Positions 9,751 through 19,795 of a stretch of DNA of 63,224 nucleotides are shown piece after piece (the stretch's first letter is position 1; each line of letters begins with the position of its first letter). Where the stretch lies: NCBI GenBank assembly GCA_963975265.1, contig CAXBGT010000005.1, positions 1-63,224 on the forward strand, read 5' to 3'. The stretch comes from CAJXUU01 sp963975265 (GTDB lineage Bacteria > Bacteroidota > Bacteroidia > Chitinophagales > Saprospiraceae). Under the pieces are notes generated by a model. It made no database searches and had not been told where the DNA came from. It worked only from the letters and a program-made list of their open reading frames with translations. A program made the position numbers and the translations under genes.

Positions 9751-11511
9751 ATGCATAGATTCTTTATACTTAGTACACTTTTACTATTCATATTCACTGC
9801 AAACAATCTACTCATGGCACAAGGGCCAAATCCCATATCAGAAGACTTGGTCACGCCATTCGAAAAAGATAGAGACTATACTGCTACTTATGATGAAGCG
9901 ATATCATATTACCTTAAATTGCAAGTAGCGTACCCCTCATCAATCAAGGTCAATGAATTCGGAATGACTGATAGTGGTAATCCCCTTCATGAAATAATAA
10001 TTACGAAAGATGGGGTGTTCGATCCAAAGCAAATCAGAGATGATGGAAAAGCAATCATTTTTATAAATAATGCCATTCATCCAGGAGAGCCATGTGGTGT
10101 TGATGCAAGTATGATGTTAGCAAGAGATCTTCGAAAAAAGAGAAACAACTTATTGGATCATGCTGTGGTAATCATCATTCCTATCTATAATATCAGTGGC
10201 CACCTTAATCGCGGCAGTTTTTCTCGAGCAAATCAACAAGGGCCTAGAGCATACGGATTTAGGGGAAATGCGCAAAATCTTGATCTAAATCGTGATTTCA
10301 TAAAGGGCGATACAGAAAATTCTAGGTCATTCAACAAATTATATACAAAATGGAGTCCAGATATATTGATCGACAATCATACTTCTAATGGTGCGGATTA
10401 TCCCTACGTCATGACCTTAATACCCACCCAAAAAGATAAAATGGAGCCCGCTTTGAGTACCTACATGCAAGACAAGATGCTTCCAGAATTATTTTTAAAA
10501 ATGAAAGAAAAGGGATATGAAATGACACCTTATGTGTTTGCTCGTACTACACCTGATGAAGGCATTTCAGGCTTTCTAGATCTTGCTAGGTATTCTTCAG
10601 GTTATGCTAACCTACACAACAGTATCTCATTTATGCCCGAAACACATATGCTCAAGCCATTTAAGGATAGGGTGATGAGTACTTATCACTTCATGAGATC
10701 GATGCTAGAACATGTGGCTGAAAACCATAATAATATACTTAAAGCCCGAAAAAGTGCGATATATAATACAAAGACTAAGTCCGAATTTGATCTGAATTGG
10801 GAAGTAGATATCGAAGCAGTAGGAAAGTTACTTTTCAAAGGGTATGAAGCAAAATACAAACCAAGTGAAATAAGCGGCTTGGATCGATTATATTATGATC
10901 ATGATGCTCCGTATGAAAAAGAGATCCCATTTTATAATACATATAAATCCAATCTAGTAGTCCAGAAACCAAGCGCATATGTGATCCCAAGAGTATATAA
11001 ACAAATAGTTGACAAAATGAAAGCAAATGGAGTGGAAGTGATTCAGCTCGATGCAGATGAAATCTTAAAAGTAGAGATATATAAAATCTTAGATTATAAG
11101 TCACCAGCCAAGCCATATGAAGGTCACTTCCTACATAGTAAGGTTGAAGTATCTAAGTCTATTCAAAACATTCAATATCATAAAGGTGATTTCCTAATCC
11201 AGACAGATCAAAAGATGAACTGTTACATCATTCAGACCTTAGAACCCCAAGGGCCAGACTCATGGTTTGCTTGGAATTTCTTCGATGGCATATTGATGCA
11301 AAAAGAACATTTTTCATCTTATGTTTTCGAAGATCTTGCGGCTGAATTTCTTAAAGGAAATCCTGATGTAAGAAGAGCACTTGAAGAGAAAAAAGCTTCA
11401 GATCCAGAATTTACTAAAAGTGCATATGCACAATTGAATTTTGTATACGAAAGGTCTCCTCATTATGAACCAACTTTCATGAGGTATCCTGTTGGAAGGG
11501 TTTTGAAGTAA
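9751..11511 (+). CDS. M14-family zinc carboxypeptidase, exported
   Basis: The 586-residue protein has a signal peptide (MHRFFILSTLLLFIFTANNLLMAQ) and an M14 carboxypeptidase core. Zinc ligands are His110 and Glu113 in IHPGEPCG and His210 in DNHTSNGADY. The substrate-binding Asn-Arg pair is in LDLNRDF (about 177-183), and the catalytic Glu is Glu297 in FMPETH. It should cleave C-terminal residues, or gamma-D-glutamyl-type bonds, from peptides in the periplasm; specificity cannot be assigned. The region after about residue 340 lacks recognisable catalytic motifs and is typical of the long Bacteroidota M14 forms. It follows the GH3 gene by 69 bp, and the gap to the next gene is 209 bp with its own promoter-like element. 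The annotation to family is secure. Confidence 0.92.
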   Translation: MHRFFILSTLLLFIFTANNLLMAQGPNPISEDLVTPFEKDRDYTATYDEAISYYLKLQVAYPSSIKVNEFGMTDSGNPLHEIIITKDGVFDPKQIRDDGKAIIFINNAIHPGEPCGVDASMMLARDLRKKRNNLLDHAVVIIIPIYNISGHLNRGSFSRANQQGPRAYGFRGNAQNLDLNRDFIKGDTENSRSFNKLYTKWSPDILIDNHTSNGADYPYVMTLIPTQKDKMEPALSTYMQDKMLPELFLKMKEKGYEMTPYVFARTTPDEGISGFLDLARYSSGYANLHNSISFMPETHMLKPFKDRVMSTYHFMRSMLEHVAENHNNILKARKSAIYNTKTKSEFDLNWEVDIEAVGKLLFKGYEAKYKPSEISGLDRLYYDHDAPYEKEIPFYNTYKSNLVVQKPSAYVIPRVYKQIVDKMKANGVEVIQLDADEILKVEIYKILDYKSPAKPYEGHFLHSKVEVSKSIQNIQYHKGDFLIQTDQKMNCYIIQTLEPQGPDSWFAWNFFDGILMQKEHFSSYVFEDLAAEFLKGNPDVRRALEEKKASDPEFTKSAYAQLNFVYERSPHYEPTFMRYPVGRVLK

Positions 11512-11683
11512 AGTAGAGTACATTATGTAATTATCAATGTACTAATTGCAATTGTGCCTTAATTATTTGCGTTCTAATCACCTTTACCAGCCACTTATAC
11601 ATCTACTATTAAAATATATGACTTTTATTGCATCATTTTCACCAATATGTCTGTCTATTGTGCGTTATCAAAACTGAATTTTC

Positions 11684-11691
11684 TAATTTTG
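11684..11691 (+). promoter_or_regulatory. -7 element upstream of the T9SS type B gene
   Basis: TAATTTTG matches TAnnTTTG and lies 29 bp before the GTG start at 11721. The nearest TTG is 23 nt further upstream, longer than the usual spacing, so the -33 box is uncertain. Confidence 0.4.
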
Positions 11692-11720
11692 CAGCCAGTT
11701 TGTTTTAACAAAATACTTTA

Positions 11721-14672
11721 GTGAAGAAATACCTTTTATTTGTCATCATATTTTTAGCGTCTCTAACTCAAGAGATGTTTGGTCAGGATATATTCCCTAC
11801 TCCTACCAACTATGGCTTTCTATGTGATGAAGCAATGTATCTCTGCGGTTCTGAGCTAGATGGATATAATGGATCTTTAATTCAGTCACTCTCTCCTTTG
11901 CCACAACCATTCCCCATTTGTGGAAATAGTGGTACGGCAGAAAACACACAATGGTTTTCTTTCATTGCAGACGATTCAATTCTTCATTTAAATATTACTT
12001 ACGACAATTGTATTTTTGACAATTCGGGACCTGGGATTTCTGCAGGTATATACATGGATTGTAATCTCAATATGCAATTAGGAGATGACTTACAAATAGC
12101 ATGTAATACTGTACAAGGGGCAAGTGGCGATATAGATTTACAACCTGATTCCACAATTACCATTATACCTGGAAATATCTACTACCTATATGTTGATGGA
12201 TATGATAATGCAGTTTGTGACTTTGCTATAAATGTAATCAGTGGAGTCTGTATAGAAAATATTCCAGTTGATGAAGAGTGCCCGCAAGATTGTGGTGTTA
12301 CCAATTTACTTTTTGACCACCATGGTTGTACTGGTTTTGACGAGACTTATGTTTTTGAGCCTGCAAGTCAGATCCTGCAAGAGCTTACCGGGTGCAACCC
12401 ATTTCCACTTAATGCACAATTAGACAGTATAATATATATTGATTGGGAAATAACGCCAACCACTGGATTTACGATACTTTCCTCTCCCATGTATTATGAC
12501 AGTTTGGACATTCGCGCTTCTTTAAACGTCACTTGGAACATACCTGGCACCTACACGATTAAACCCCTCATGACTCTCAATCCTCTTTACTCTACATGCC
12601 GAGGTATGTGTGATTGCACTGATGATGTAGTATATACAGTAACTATTGGACAAAGTACCTTGGATACTCTACCATTGATAGAACTCTGCCCGACTATGAC
12701 AACTGAATTTTGTGGGCAAACATATTTTACTGACGTAGATGTAACTTGTACAGATCGAGAAAACTGTACTATAATTGTCCAAGAAATAAGAGCCAAAGAC
12801 AGGGTTGACTTACCAGTTGATACACATTACATATGCCCAAGTGATTGCTTCGTATTCAACAACACAGAATTCTGCACACCAAACCTTTTTAATTTTTCAT
12901 TAAATGGATGTGATACATTTATCCAAATACAACTCGTAGAGCTGAACCTAAATGTTGACCTCACTATTGCAGAAACATTAATTGATTGTATCAATGAAGA
13001 TGCAAGAATGACTGCCGAATACACATCAAACTACCCAGATTCGATTCAAATATTTTGGCTCAATGAATTAGGAGATACTGTATCACAAACAGAAAGTTAT
13101 CTTGCTACTAGTGATGGTACATTTACTTTTCATGCTGTGCCTTTGAACGCCGTTGGGTGTTTCCAAACTATATCAAATACTGTTACAGTTGACGATCAGA
13201 TACCAACTGTTGTTCTAACTCCTCCATCATTGGACTGTAATAATACCACAGGCATTATCCAGCTCACTTCGACAGATAATATTGCATTTGTTTCATGGAC
13301 TGGACCAAGTGGGTTTTTAACTAACGACAACTCTCCTACAGTGACTGAAGGGGGCATCTACACTGCATCCATTACTACTACAAATGGCTGTAACATTTCA
13401 AAATCTACAGAAGTTTTATCAGATTTTACCGATCCTGATTTGACCGTCATACATGATGATTTCGACTGTAGTGATAATATTCCTGTGGCACAATTCTCAT
13501 CAAATAGTAATATTGTCTCTGTTATTTGGGCATCAGGAACGGATACATCAACTGATCAGGTTTTAAATTTACAGTCTGCAGGTAATTATACGCTAACTGT
13601 TACTGCAAGTAATGGATGTACAGCTACTGAATCATTCACTGTTAGCGACAATTCTTATGATCCTACCCTCAATCTAAATGAAGACTATATCTGGAGATGC
13701 AATGATTCAATAAAAGTCATTAATATAACTACTCTTGTTCCAGGCCTAGACTATCAATGGACAAATATAGATGGCGGACAGGCTTCGACATCAGAAATTT
13801 TAACTATTAATGGACCTGGTATTTTTATATTGACTGGAACTGACTCAGCTATAGGCTGTGTTGGTCATGACACTGTGAGAATATTAGAAGACAGTAATTT
13901 ATTCACTGATATTGAATTTACAGTCAACAATCCAACTTGCTTTGCTGATTCTGATGGTACCATAGATATAACATCATATATAGGGGGATTAGGGCCGTTC
14001 ACATATTTATTTGAGGGAAGCATGTTTACCGAACTGGCAGCTATGCAATTTTCTACAGGAACAAATACCATTTCAATTTTCGATCAGTACGAATGTGAAA
14101 TAATCAAAACTTTTGAAATCACGAGTTCTGAACCTCTTGAAATCATCACAGACCTTGATGTCGATATTAAATATGGTGAGAACGGTAGTCTTTCTGCTGA
14201 TGTTAATATAGATAATAATCTATTAAATTCTATTATATGGGTTGATCGTGATGGCAACTTCCTGGCCGAAGGCAAAGAGGTAGAGATAAATTCAGATCAT
14301 GAAATCGTCATAGTCACTGCTGAAGATATAAATGGCTGTACAGCTACAGCAACCATAACCATAAATGTCGATTATGAAGTAGATATCTTCTATCCAAATG
14401 TTTTTAGTCCAAATGGTGATGGGACTAACGATTATTTTATGCTGTTCAATAATGGCTTGCTGGAAAATATGAATGGAATTCAAATATTTGACCGTGCAGG
14501 AGAGCTCATGTTTGAGAAAACTGACATGCTTTTCAATGAAACTCAAAGTGGGTGGGACGGCGAGTTTAACGGGGAAATTGTACAACCCGGAGTTTATGTT
14601 TTTGCTATTAATTATACTCTTGGCAACGGACAATCAAGAACGAAGAGTGGTTCAATAACTGTTGTACGTTGA
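11721..14672 (+). CDS. large secreted protein with T9SS type B (gliding-motility-type) C-terminal sorting domain
   Basis: The start is a GTG at 11721, followed by a clear signal peptide (MKKYLLFVIIFLASLTQEMFGQ). The 983-residue product is Cys-rich in its first half. Its middle part contains several Ig/PKD-like segments recognisable by recurring NGC(T/N) turns (TTNGCNIS, ASNGCTATESF, DINGCTATATI). The last roughly 85 residues are a T9SS type B sorting domain: YPNVFSPNGDGTNDYF, then IFDRAGELMFEK, GWDGEFNG, QPGVYVF and a terminal GSITVVR. The protein should therefore cross the outer membrane by the type IX system and be surface-attached or released. Adhesion is a common role for such multi-domain proteins, but no binding partner is evident. 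No neighbour points to a specific pathway. Confidence 0.92.
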   Translation: MKKYLLFVIIFLASLTQEMFGQDIFPTPTNYGFLCDEAMYLCGSELDGYNGSLIQSLSPLPQPFPICGNSGTAENTQWFSFIADDSILHLNITYDNCIFDNSGPGISAGIYMDCNLNMQLGDDLQIACNTVQGASGDIDLQPDSTITIIPGNIYYLYVDGYDNAVCDFAINVISGVCIENIPVDEECPQDCGVTNLLFDHHGCTGFDETYVFEPASQILQELTGCNPFPLNAQLDSIIYIDWEITPTTGFTILSSPMYYDSLDIRASLNVTWNIPGTYTIKPLMTLNPLYSTCRGMCDCTDDVVYTVTIGQSTLDTLPLIELCPTMTTEFCGQTYFTDVDVTCTDRENCTIIVQEIRAKDRVDLPVDTHYICPSDCFVFNNTEFCTPNLFNFSLNGCDTFIQIQLVELNLNVDLTIAETLIDCINEDARMTAEYTSNYPDSIQIFWLNELGDTVSQTESYLATSDGTFTFHAVPLNAVGCFQTISNTVTVDDQIPTVVLTPPSLDCNNTTGIIQLTSTDNIAFVSWTGPSGFLTNDNSPTVTEGGIYTASITTTNGCNISKSTEVLSDFTDPDLTVIHDDFDCSDNIPVAQFSSNSNIVSVIWASGTDTSTDQVLNLQSAGNYTLTVTASNGCTATESFTVSDNSYDPTLNLNEDYIWRCNDSIKVINITTLVPGLDYQWTNIDGGQASTSEILTINGPGIFILTGTDSAIGCVGHDTVRILEDSNLFTDIEFTVNNPTCFADSDGTIDITSYIGGLGPFTYLFEGSMFTELAAMQFSTGTNTISIFDQYECEIIKTFEITSSEPLEIITDLDVDIKYGENGSLSADVNIDNNLLNSIIWVDRDGNFLAEGKEVEINSDHEIVIVTAEDINGCTATATITINVDYEVDIFYPNVFSPNGDGTNDYFMLFNNGLLENMNGIQIFDRAGELMFEKTDMLFNETQSGWDGEFNGEIVQPGVYVFAINYTLGNGQSRTKSGSITVVR

Positions 14673-15192
14673 TTAGCCTTTTCTTTTCAATGCAGCTTTC
14701 TGCCTCACAACTTGCAAATAACTTTTGGAGGTGGTATTGTGTTAGATCCTGTTGTAGTATCTCCTGTTAAGTTCTTATGATCCGAAATATGCAACGCAGT
14801 TTCAGAATTCCTATTCCTTTTTTCTCTTTTACTTTTGTAAGTTGATGTCTGTGAATTTATCCTCCTAAAAACAGAAATCATTTCATTATAGAAAAAACAT
14901 ACACATCCAGAAATTCAGACCGTGAATGGACGTAGAAAAAAGAAAACTACCAGTTATTATTTCATAGGAAATTAACAGTGACTGCTTCGAGTAGCATACA
15001 AACTATTATAACTAGTAAAAACTCCTAAACTGCACTACCTAGTAGCGAGTGGATAGTGCATTTACCATAGTTTTTCAGATCTACAGTACCTGAAACTTGT
15101 TTATTTTGAGATAAGGTGATTTTCAACACACCTTTTTATTGGCCCAAAAGATGCATCGAGAAATTTACACATTGAAGTTTAGGTTTTCCGAA
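14673..15192. other. intergenic region, 520 bp, between convergent genes
   Basis: I see no credible ORF on either strand and no clear gene relic. A 6-bp stem (AAGGTG/CACCTT) at 15113-15134 followed by a T-rich run could end plus-strand transcription. It lies about 440 bp beyond the preceding stop codon. Confidence 0.6.
15113..15138 (+). terminator. weak hairpin plus T-run
   Basis: AAGGTG pairs with CACCTT across a 10-nt loop and is followed on the plus strand by TTTATT. It is short and far from the preceding gene, so assignment as the terminator of the T9SS type B gene is tentative. Confidence 0.3.
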
Positions 15193-15978
15193 TTATTGGT
15201 AAACTCTTATATAATCTATCTCCATAACATCCGTTGTGAAACCAGAATCTATTGTACCTCCATTTGTTCCACCCATAGCAACATTCAATATGAAGAAAAA
15301 ATCAGCATCAAATGGCATTGAGCTGTTGGTAGTAATAACGTAAAATTGAACATCGTCTAATAAAACCTTTATTCTTCCTTCTTCCCAGACTAATGAGTAA
15401 ATATGAAATTCTGATGCGGTACTTAAAGCCACAGATTCACCATAACTAGCAGTACTACCATTATTATTCCAATGACAAGTTGCAGCTACACTTGATTTAT
15501 CTGCAAACTGCTCCATGATGTCTATTTCTCCACAATATGGCCATCCGACAGTACTAAAATTATCTCCCAACATCCATATTGCAGGCCAAGTACCTGCGAC
15601 TGAAGGGAGTTTGGCACGAATATCAACCCTACCATACTTGAAATCAATTTTATCTTGTGTCGTTATACGCCCAGATGAAAATGTACCATCAGATTCTTTA
15701 ATCACTTTGATCTTAAGGATTCCATCTTCTTTAAAGACATTCTTAGTACTGTTACTGTAAATTTGAACTTCTTGATTGCCCCAGCCCCCTCCACCAGTTT
15801 CAAAATTCCATAAATTTGAATTTATTGCACCGTTGCCATCAAATTCATCTGACCAAAATAATTCTTCACCAGTGCCAGGGTCTACAGGCTCTGTAGGAGG
15901 ATCTACTTCCGATGAACAACTCAATACTGTCAGTACAATTAGGGCAGAAAAAGGTAAAATAAATTTCAAATTTGTCAT
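15193..15978 (-). CDS. GH16 family beta-glucanase/laminarinase lipoprotein
   Basis: The 261-residue protein begins with a lipoprotein signal peptide (lipobox TVLSC, Cys21), followed by a Pro-rich spacer. A single glycoside hydrolase family 16 domain spans about residues 40-261. The catalytic signature is EIDIMEQF with Glu151 as nucleophile, Asp153, and Glu156 as acid/base. It is preceded by WPAIWML, typical of bacterial laminarinases and other endo-beta-1,3(4)-glucanases. The protein ends with VMEIDYIRVYQ, the usual GH16 C-terminal strand. It should be anchored in a membrane leaflet, possibly surface exposed. No SusC/SusD pair or other glycosidase is nearby, so this is not an obvious polysaccharide utilisation locus. 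Exact substrate is unproven. Confidence 0.93.
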   Translation of the reverse strand: MTNLKFILPFSALIVLTVLSCSSEVDPPTEPVDPGTGEELFWSDEFDGNGAINSNLWNFETGGGGWGNQEVQIYSNSTKNVFKEDGILKIKVIKESDGTFSSGRITTQDKIDFKYGRVDIRAKLPSVAGTWPAIWMLGDNFSTVGWPYCGEIDIMEQFADKSSVAATCHWNNNGSTASYGESVALSTASEFHIYSLVWEEGRIKVLLDDVQFYVITTNSSMPFDADFFFILNVAMGGTNGGTIDSGFTTDVMEIDYIRVYQ

Positions 15979-16187
15979 AATAATTAATTTGTAGTAGGTA
16001 TCTTAATTCATTTCTATTTCAGCCACTAAATCACAACAGGTGAATTGTCAATCATCGAAAACAGCTTTTGTCAAAATGACGGCTTATATTTTGATTAACA
16101 ATTTTAAATCATCATTTGTTTCAGCTGTATCATCCACTTTATATAAAAACATGAAAATAATATTATTAATCAGTTTAGCGTAAATAT

Positions 16188-16787
16188 TCATGACTTCTTA
16201 TCCTTTTTCTCCTTTTTCAAATGCTCAGCAGCTTGATCCAATTCATCATAAAAGGCTTCTCCTTTATATCTGATTATCGCTTCTTTGAGAAATTTGTAGA
16301 CTGGGACGGATTCTTTCTTTCCAAGGTCGCAAGCTGGAGAGCAAATCTCCCATACATCGTAATTCCAAGCTTCGAAGCTAGCCGGCTCTTGTTTATTTAC
16401 TCTTATTGGATACAAATGACATGAGAGTGGTTTTTTGAAATCGATGGCACCAGTTTGCTGCGTCTTTTCTATTCCACATTTGGCAGTACCACCTTCATCA
16501 AAAGTCATAAATACACATGAACCATTAGAATGTAATGATGTACCTCTCCAATTATCCTTAGTAAAATTGTCAAATGCCCCTTTTTCTTCAAGTAAATTCT
16601 GACTTTCTATAGATAGAATTGGCTTTATTATGTCCAAAACACTTGCAATAGTCTCTTCTTCTTCTGGGGTTACGGGAGCCCCATAGTCTCCATCCCAACA
16701 ACATGCACCTTTACAGGCAGATAGATTACATATAAATTCTTGCTCTATCACATCATCACTTATCAAAACATCTTGGACTATTAACAT
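16188..16787 (-). CDS. DUF3109 family cysteine-rich protein
   Basis: The 199-residue cytoplasmic protein matches DUF3109. The N-terminus reads MLIVQDVLISDDVIEQEFICNLSACKGACC in family style, with CKGACCWDGDYGAPV near residue 24. Later cysteines lie in KCGIEKT, PLSCHLYPIRV and EICSPACDLG. The pattern of about eight conserved cysteines suggests a metal or iron-sulphur site, similar in spirit to YkgJ-type proteins. Function is unknown. A short tail of Lys and Asp residues ends the protein. The lytic transglycosylase gene upstream ends 115 bp away in the same direction behind a strong terminator, so this gene probably has its own promoter, though no consensus element was seen. Confidence 0.88.
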   Translation of the reverse strand: MLIVQDVLISDDVIEQEFICNLSACKGACCWDGDYGAPVTPEEEETIASVLDIIKPILSIESQNLLEEKGAFDNFTKDNWRGTSLHSNGSCVFMTFDEGGTAKCGIEKTQQTGAIDFKKPLSCHLYPIRVNKQEPASFEAWNYDVWEICSPACDLGKKESVPVYKFLKEAIIRYKGEAFYDELDQAAEHLKKEKKDKKS

Positions 16788-16815
16788 GCTTTTAATTTAA
16801 ATTTTATCAAAAAGA

Positions 16816-16849
16816 AAACACCACCCGAAGTTTCCTTCAAATGGTGTTT
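16816..16849 (-). terminator. intrinsic terminator after lytic transglycosylase gene
   Basis: An 8-bp perfect stem (AAACACCA/TGGTGTTT) encloses an inner GAAG/CTTC hairpin. Read on the minus strand, it is followed by a T-rich tract (TTTTCTTTTT). It lies about 50 bp past the stop codon of the transglycosylase gene. Confidence 0.7.
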
Positions 16850-16901
16850 CAAATATCTCATTTTTTATTAACACCTGTTATTTGGTGGGTATTATATTCG
16901 C

Positions 16902-18104
16902 CTATAGTGACTTTCTAGATGATTTAACAATATCAACAAAAGAAGCTATTGTATATTTTCTATTATCCATCTTGTAAGCATCTGGCTTAACGGAATGTCT
17001 TTTATCTCTCTTTCTACCTAATGCTACTGTATGAGCGTACATAGATTTCACTTTACTAGGTTGACCACCCATGTCCTTAGTGATATATTGAGCATGAGGA
17101 ATATTAATTATCTCGATAGAAGGTCTGGCCAAATTTACAATTGCCATATCTTTCGTTTCCTTTTCCTCTAATCTTGGTAGAGAGGCTAATACATTGTATT
17201 TTCTGGCTACTATTCTCATTTCCGGAGTAGGCAACACCAAATTATATATCCCGTTTTCTGATTTAGGTATATAGTTTCTAATAAAGCTAGGATTTAATGT
17301 ACGCATTGTTGTTAACTCGATATCCAACTCCTTACTAAGTTTGTTAAGATTTAATGACTCGTATACTTTTGCGGTACTTGTATTGATTAGATCTTGATTT
17401 GGAATTGCTGGCATAAGATCGTGCTCATAATAGTAGTTCATCATATAAGTCATAGCGATGAATTTAGGTACGTACTCTCTAGTTTCTTTAGGTAGGTATT
17501 TCATAACTTCCCAAAAACTCTTTTTACCCCCAGATTTTCTAATTGCTTTGCGCATATTTCCAGGACCGCAATTATATGCAGCTATTGCTAATGTCCAATC
17601 ATCAAACTGATTGTATAACTTTAATAGATATTCGGCTGCTGCCATAGTAGACTTTTCGACATCACGCCTTTCGTCTACAGTTCTTGATATTTTGAGACCC
17701 ATCATTTTTCCCGTTGGTCTCATAAACTGCCATAATCCTGCTGCTCCTGATCTTGAGGTTGCCGATGGTTTTAATCCAGATTCTATAACTGATAGATATT
17801 TTAGATCTGTAGGAAGTCCTTTTTCTCTTAATATTTGCTCGAAACCAGGAAAGTAGATTTTACTACGGCCAATCAATACTTCACTCATCGCTCTTTGATG
17901 TTTAATGTATTGGTTAATTCTTTTTTTAACCTCCGAGCTATATTGGATTTCCACAGAACTACCATGGCTAAGAATTCTATCTTCTATTGTTTTGTGCGTT
18001 TCGGCAGTCACGTTCCCGAAGGCTCCGAAAGATGCTGATAACCCTATAAATAAGGCAAGGAGTATGACTTTACACTGCAGAGCAGTATGATATATTCTGT
18101 TCAT
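16902..18104 (-). CDS. lytic transglycosylase (SLT/MltD-type)
   Basis: The 400-residue protein has an N-terminal hydrophobic export signal (VILLALFIGLSASFGAFG) and a goose-type/SLT transglycosylase domain at about residues 70-230. The catalytic Glu is Glu108 in LKYLSVIESGL. It is followed by GAAGLWQFMRPTG, then TLAIAAYNCGPGNM and ETREYVPKF, all standard SLT family-1 motifs. It should cleave peptidoglycan glycan strands with formation of anhydro-muramic ends. No clear LysM repeat can be aligned, although the region around residues 250-300 (LSKELDIELTTMRTLNPSF) has the spacing of a degenerate LysM-like fold. The tail is basic. Transcription probably starts from the TTG-N20-TACCTTTG promoter at 18,234-18,264, giving a leader of about 125 nt. 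Confidence 0.92.
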   Translation of the reverse strand: MNRIYHTALQCKVILLALFIGLSASFGAFGNVTAETHKTIEDRILSHGSSVEIQYSSEVKKRINQYIKHQRAMSEVLIGRSKIYFPGFEQILREKGLPTDLKYLSVIESGLKPSATSRSGAAGLWQFMRPTGKMMGLKISRTVDERRDVEKSTMAAAEYLLKLYNQFDDWTLAIAAYNCGPGNMRKAIRKSGGKKSFWEVMKYLPKETREYVPKFIAMTYMMNYYYEHDLMPAIPNQDLINTSTAKVYESLNLNKLSKELDIELTTMRTLNPSFIRNYIPKSENGIYNLVLPTPEMRIVARKYNVLASLPRLEEKETKDMAIVNLARPSIEIINIPHAQYITKDMGGQPSKVKSMYAHTVALGRKRDKRHSVKPDAYKMDNRKYTIASFVDIVKSSRKSL

Positions 18105-18233
18105 GGATACTATTTAATTAAAATCGAATCTTGGGTTTGTTGATTACACAATATATTATTAGGGGAATGTATAAAAAACAGTATTTTATTTGCTTTTGTT
18201 CCCAAAAATAGCTCTCGCTTTATTTTGGTGGCG

Positions 18234-18264
18234 CAAAGGTACATATAATTATCCATTTCCACAA
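18234..18264 (-). promoter_or_regulatory. Bacteroidota-type promoter for lytic transglycosylase
   Basis: On the minus strand: TTG (18262-18264), 20-nt spacer, TACCTTTG (18234-18241). Both boxes match the consensus, and the -7 box is exact. Confidence 0.6.
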
Positions 18265-18364
18265 TAATACACATTAACTATTTATATAATATGTATTATG
18301 TTAATAAACAACAACTATGCCAACCTTTTTCTATTTTGATTATTATTGGTGAAAGCCACTATTT

Positions 18365-19795
18365 TTAGATAGTAGTAGATTTTAAGCTTTTTGCTATAGA
18401 TAAGAGATCGTATTCCGAATACTTTTTTGACATTATCTGAATACCAAACGGTAAACCTTCATTATTAGTACCTGAAGGGATACTTATAGCTGGTAATCCC
18501 GTAAGGTTTGCCAAAACTGTATACATATCTGATAAGTACACAGCAACAGGGTCGCCTTCCATTTCGCCCACTTTCCATGGCAAACTTGTGCTAGTCGGTA
18601 ACACCAAAAAGTCACACTCCTCCAATACTTTATCCATTTCTTCCGTGATCAACCTTCTTACTTGTTGAGCCTTAGTAAAATATGCATCAAAGTATCCTTC
18701 ACTCAATACATATGTGCCTAACATAATACGTCTCTTCACTTCTTTACCAAATCCCTCTGTACGGCTATTGACATACATCTTCTCTAAGCTTTCAGAAGAA
18801 TTAGATCTATGTCCATAACGTACACCATCGTATCTGCTAAGGTTTGTAGATGCTTCAGCTGTAGTCAATACATAATATGTAGGAACCAAAAAATCAGCAT
18901 AACCAAATTCTTTAGCGACAATAGAAGCACCTGAGGAGCGTAATTGTTCTATTTTTTGTAAAACATTAACTTTTATGCTTTCATCCAGCTTCTCATGATC
19001 TATCAGTGAAGGGAAGTAAGCTATTTTTGGATTTGGTTTAAAATCATTTTTATCATAAGAATCAACAATATGACTAGAAGACGTGGCATCCATAGGGTCT
19101 TTGCCAGAAACCACTTCTAGTACTGACCCAATATCATCTGGATTATGCCCTAAAATTCCTATCTGATCGAAAGAAGATGCATAAGCGATCAATCCATACC
19201 TAGAAATTCGACCATAAGAAGGTTTTAAACCATAAACTCCGCAAAACGAAGCTGGCTGACGTACGGATCCTCCAGTATCAGAACCTAGAGCAATCAAACA
19301 CGTATTCATCTGCACCGATACTGCAGCTGCACCACTGGATCCACCAGGAACTCTTTCAGGGTCAGCACCATTTTTAGTCGGCCCATAAACGCTATTTTCA
19401 TTGGCAGATCCCATACCAAACTCATCGCAATTTGTCCGACCTATAATGATGGCATCTTGTGCTAATACTCTTTGTATTGCGGTAGCATTATATGGAGATT
19501 TATATCCTTTTAGAATTTTAGAAGCTGCAGTTAATCCCTGATCTTTTTGGGATATAACATCCTTTACAGAAATTACACAACCAAACAGACTTCCAAGAGC
19601 ATCACCGTTTGCCATCTTTTGATCTAAAAGTTCGGCATTGGCCTTTACTTCGGCTTCATATATTTCAATATAAATATTGAGCGCTTCATGCTGCTTGGCT
19701 TGCTCCAAATATGAAGCTACTAACTTAGACATGCTATACTTTCCTGACTGAAGATCAGATTGTATTTCTCTTAAATTCTTTACAGGAATTATCAT
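18365..19795 (-). CDS. gatA: Asp/Glu-tRNA amidotransferase subunit A (GatA)
   Basis: The 476-residue amidase-signature protein has the Ser-cisSer-Lys triad: Lys78 in CVISVKDV, Ser153 in VPGGSSGAAAVS and Ser177 in SDTGGSVRQPASFCG. GatA releases ammonia from glutamine for the GatCAB complex, which converts misacylated Glu-tRNA(Gln) or Asp-tRNA(Asn) to the amide forms. Length is normal for GatA. The PSYGRISRYGLIAYASSFDQIG block, typical of GatA rather than of general amidases, is present. The start codon overlaps the hisS stop by 4 bp (ATGA), which suggests translational coupling. gatB and gatC are not in this window, and no separate gatC-like ORF is seen nearby. Confidence 0.93.
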   Translation of the reverse strand: MIIPVKNLREIQSDLQSGKYSMSKLVASYLEQAKQHEALNIYIEIYEAEVKANAELLDQKMANGDALGSLFGCVISVKDVISQKDQGLTAASKILKGYKSPYNATAIQRVLAQDAIIIGRTNCDEFGMGSANENSVYGPTKNGADPERVPGGSSGAAAVSVQMNTCLIALGSDTGGSVRQPASFCGVYGLKPSYGRISRYGLIAYASSFDQIGILGHNPDDIGSVLEVVSGKDPMDATSSSHIVDSYDKNDFKPNPKIAYFPSLIDHEKLDESIKVNVLQKIEQLRSSGASIVAKEFGYADFLVPTYYVLTTAEASTNLSRYDGVRYGHRSNSSESLEKMYVNSRTEGFGKEVKRRIMLGTYVLSEGYFDAYFTKAQQVRRLITEEMDKVLEECDFLVLPTSTSLPWKVGEMEGDPVAVYLSDMYTVLANLTGLPAISIPSGTNNEGLPFGIQIMSKKYSEYDLLSIAKSLKSTTI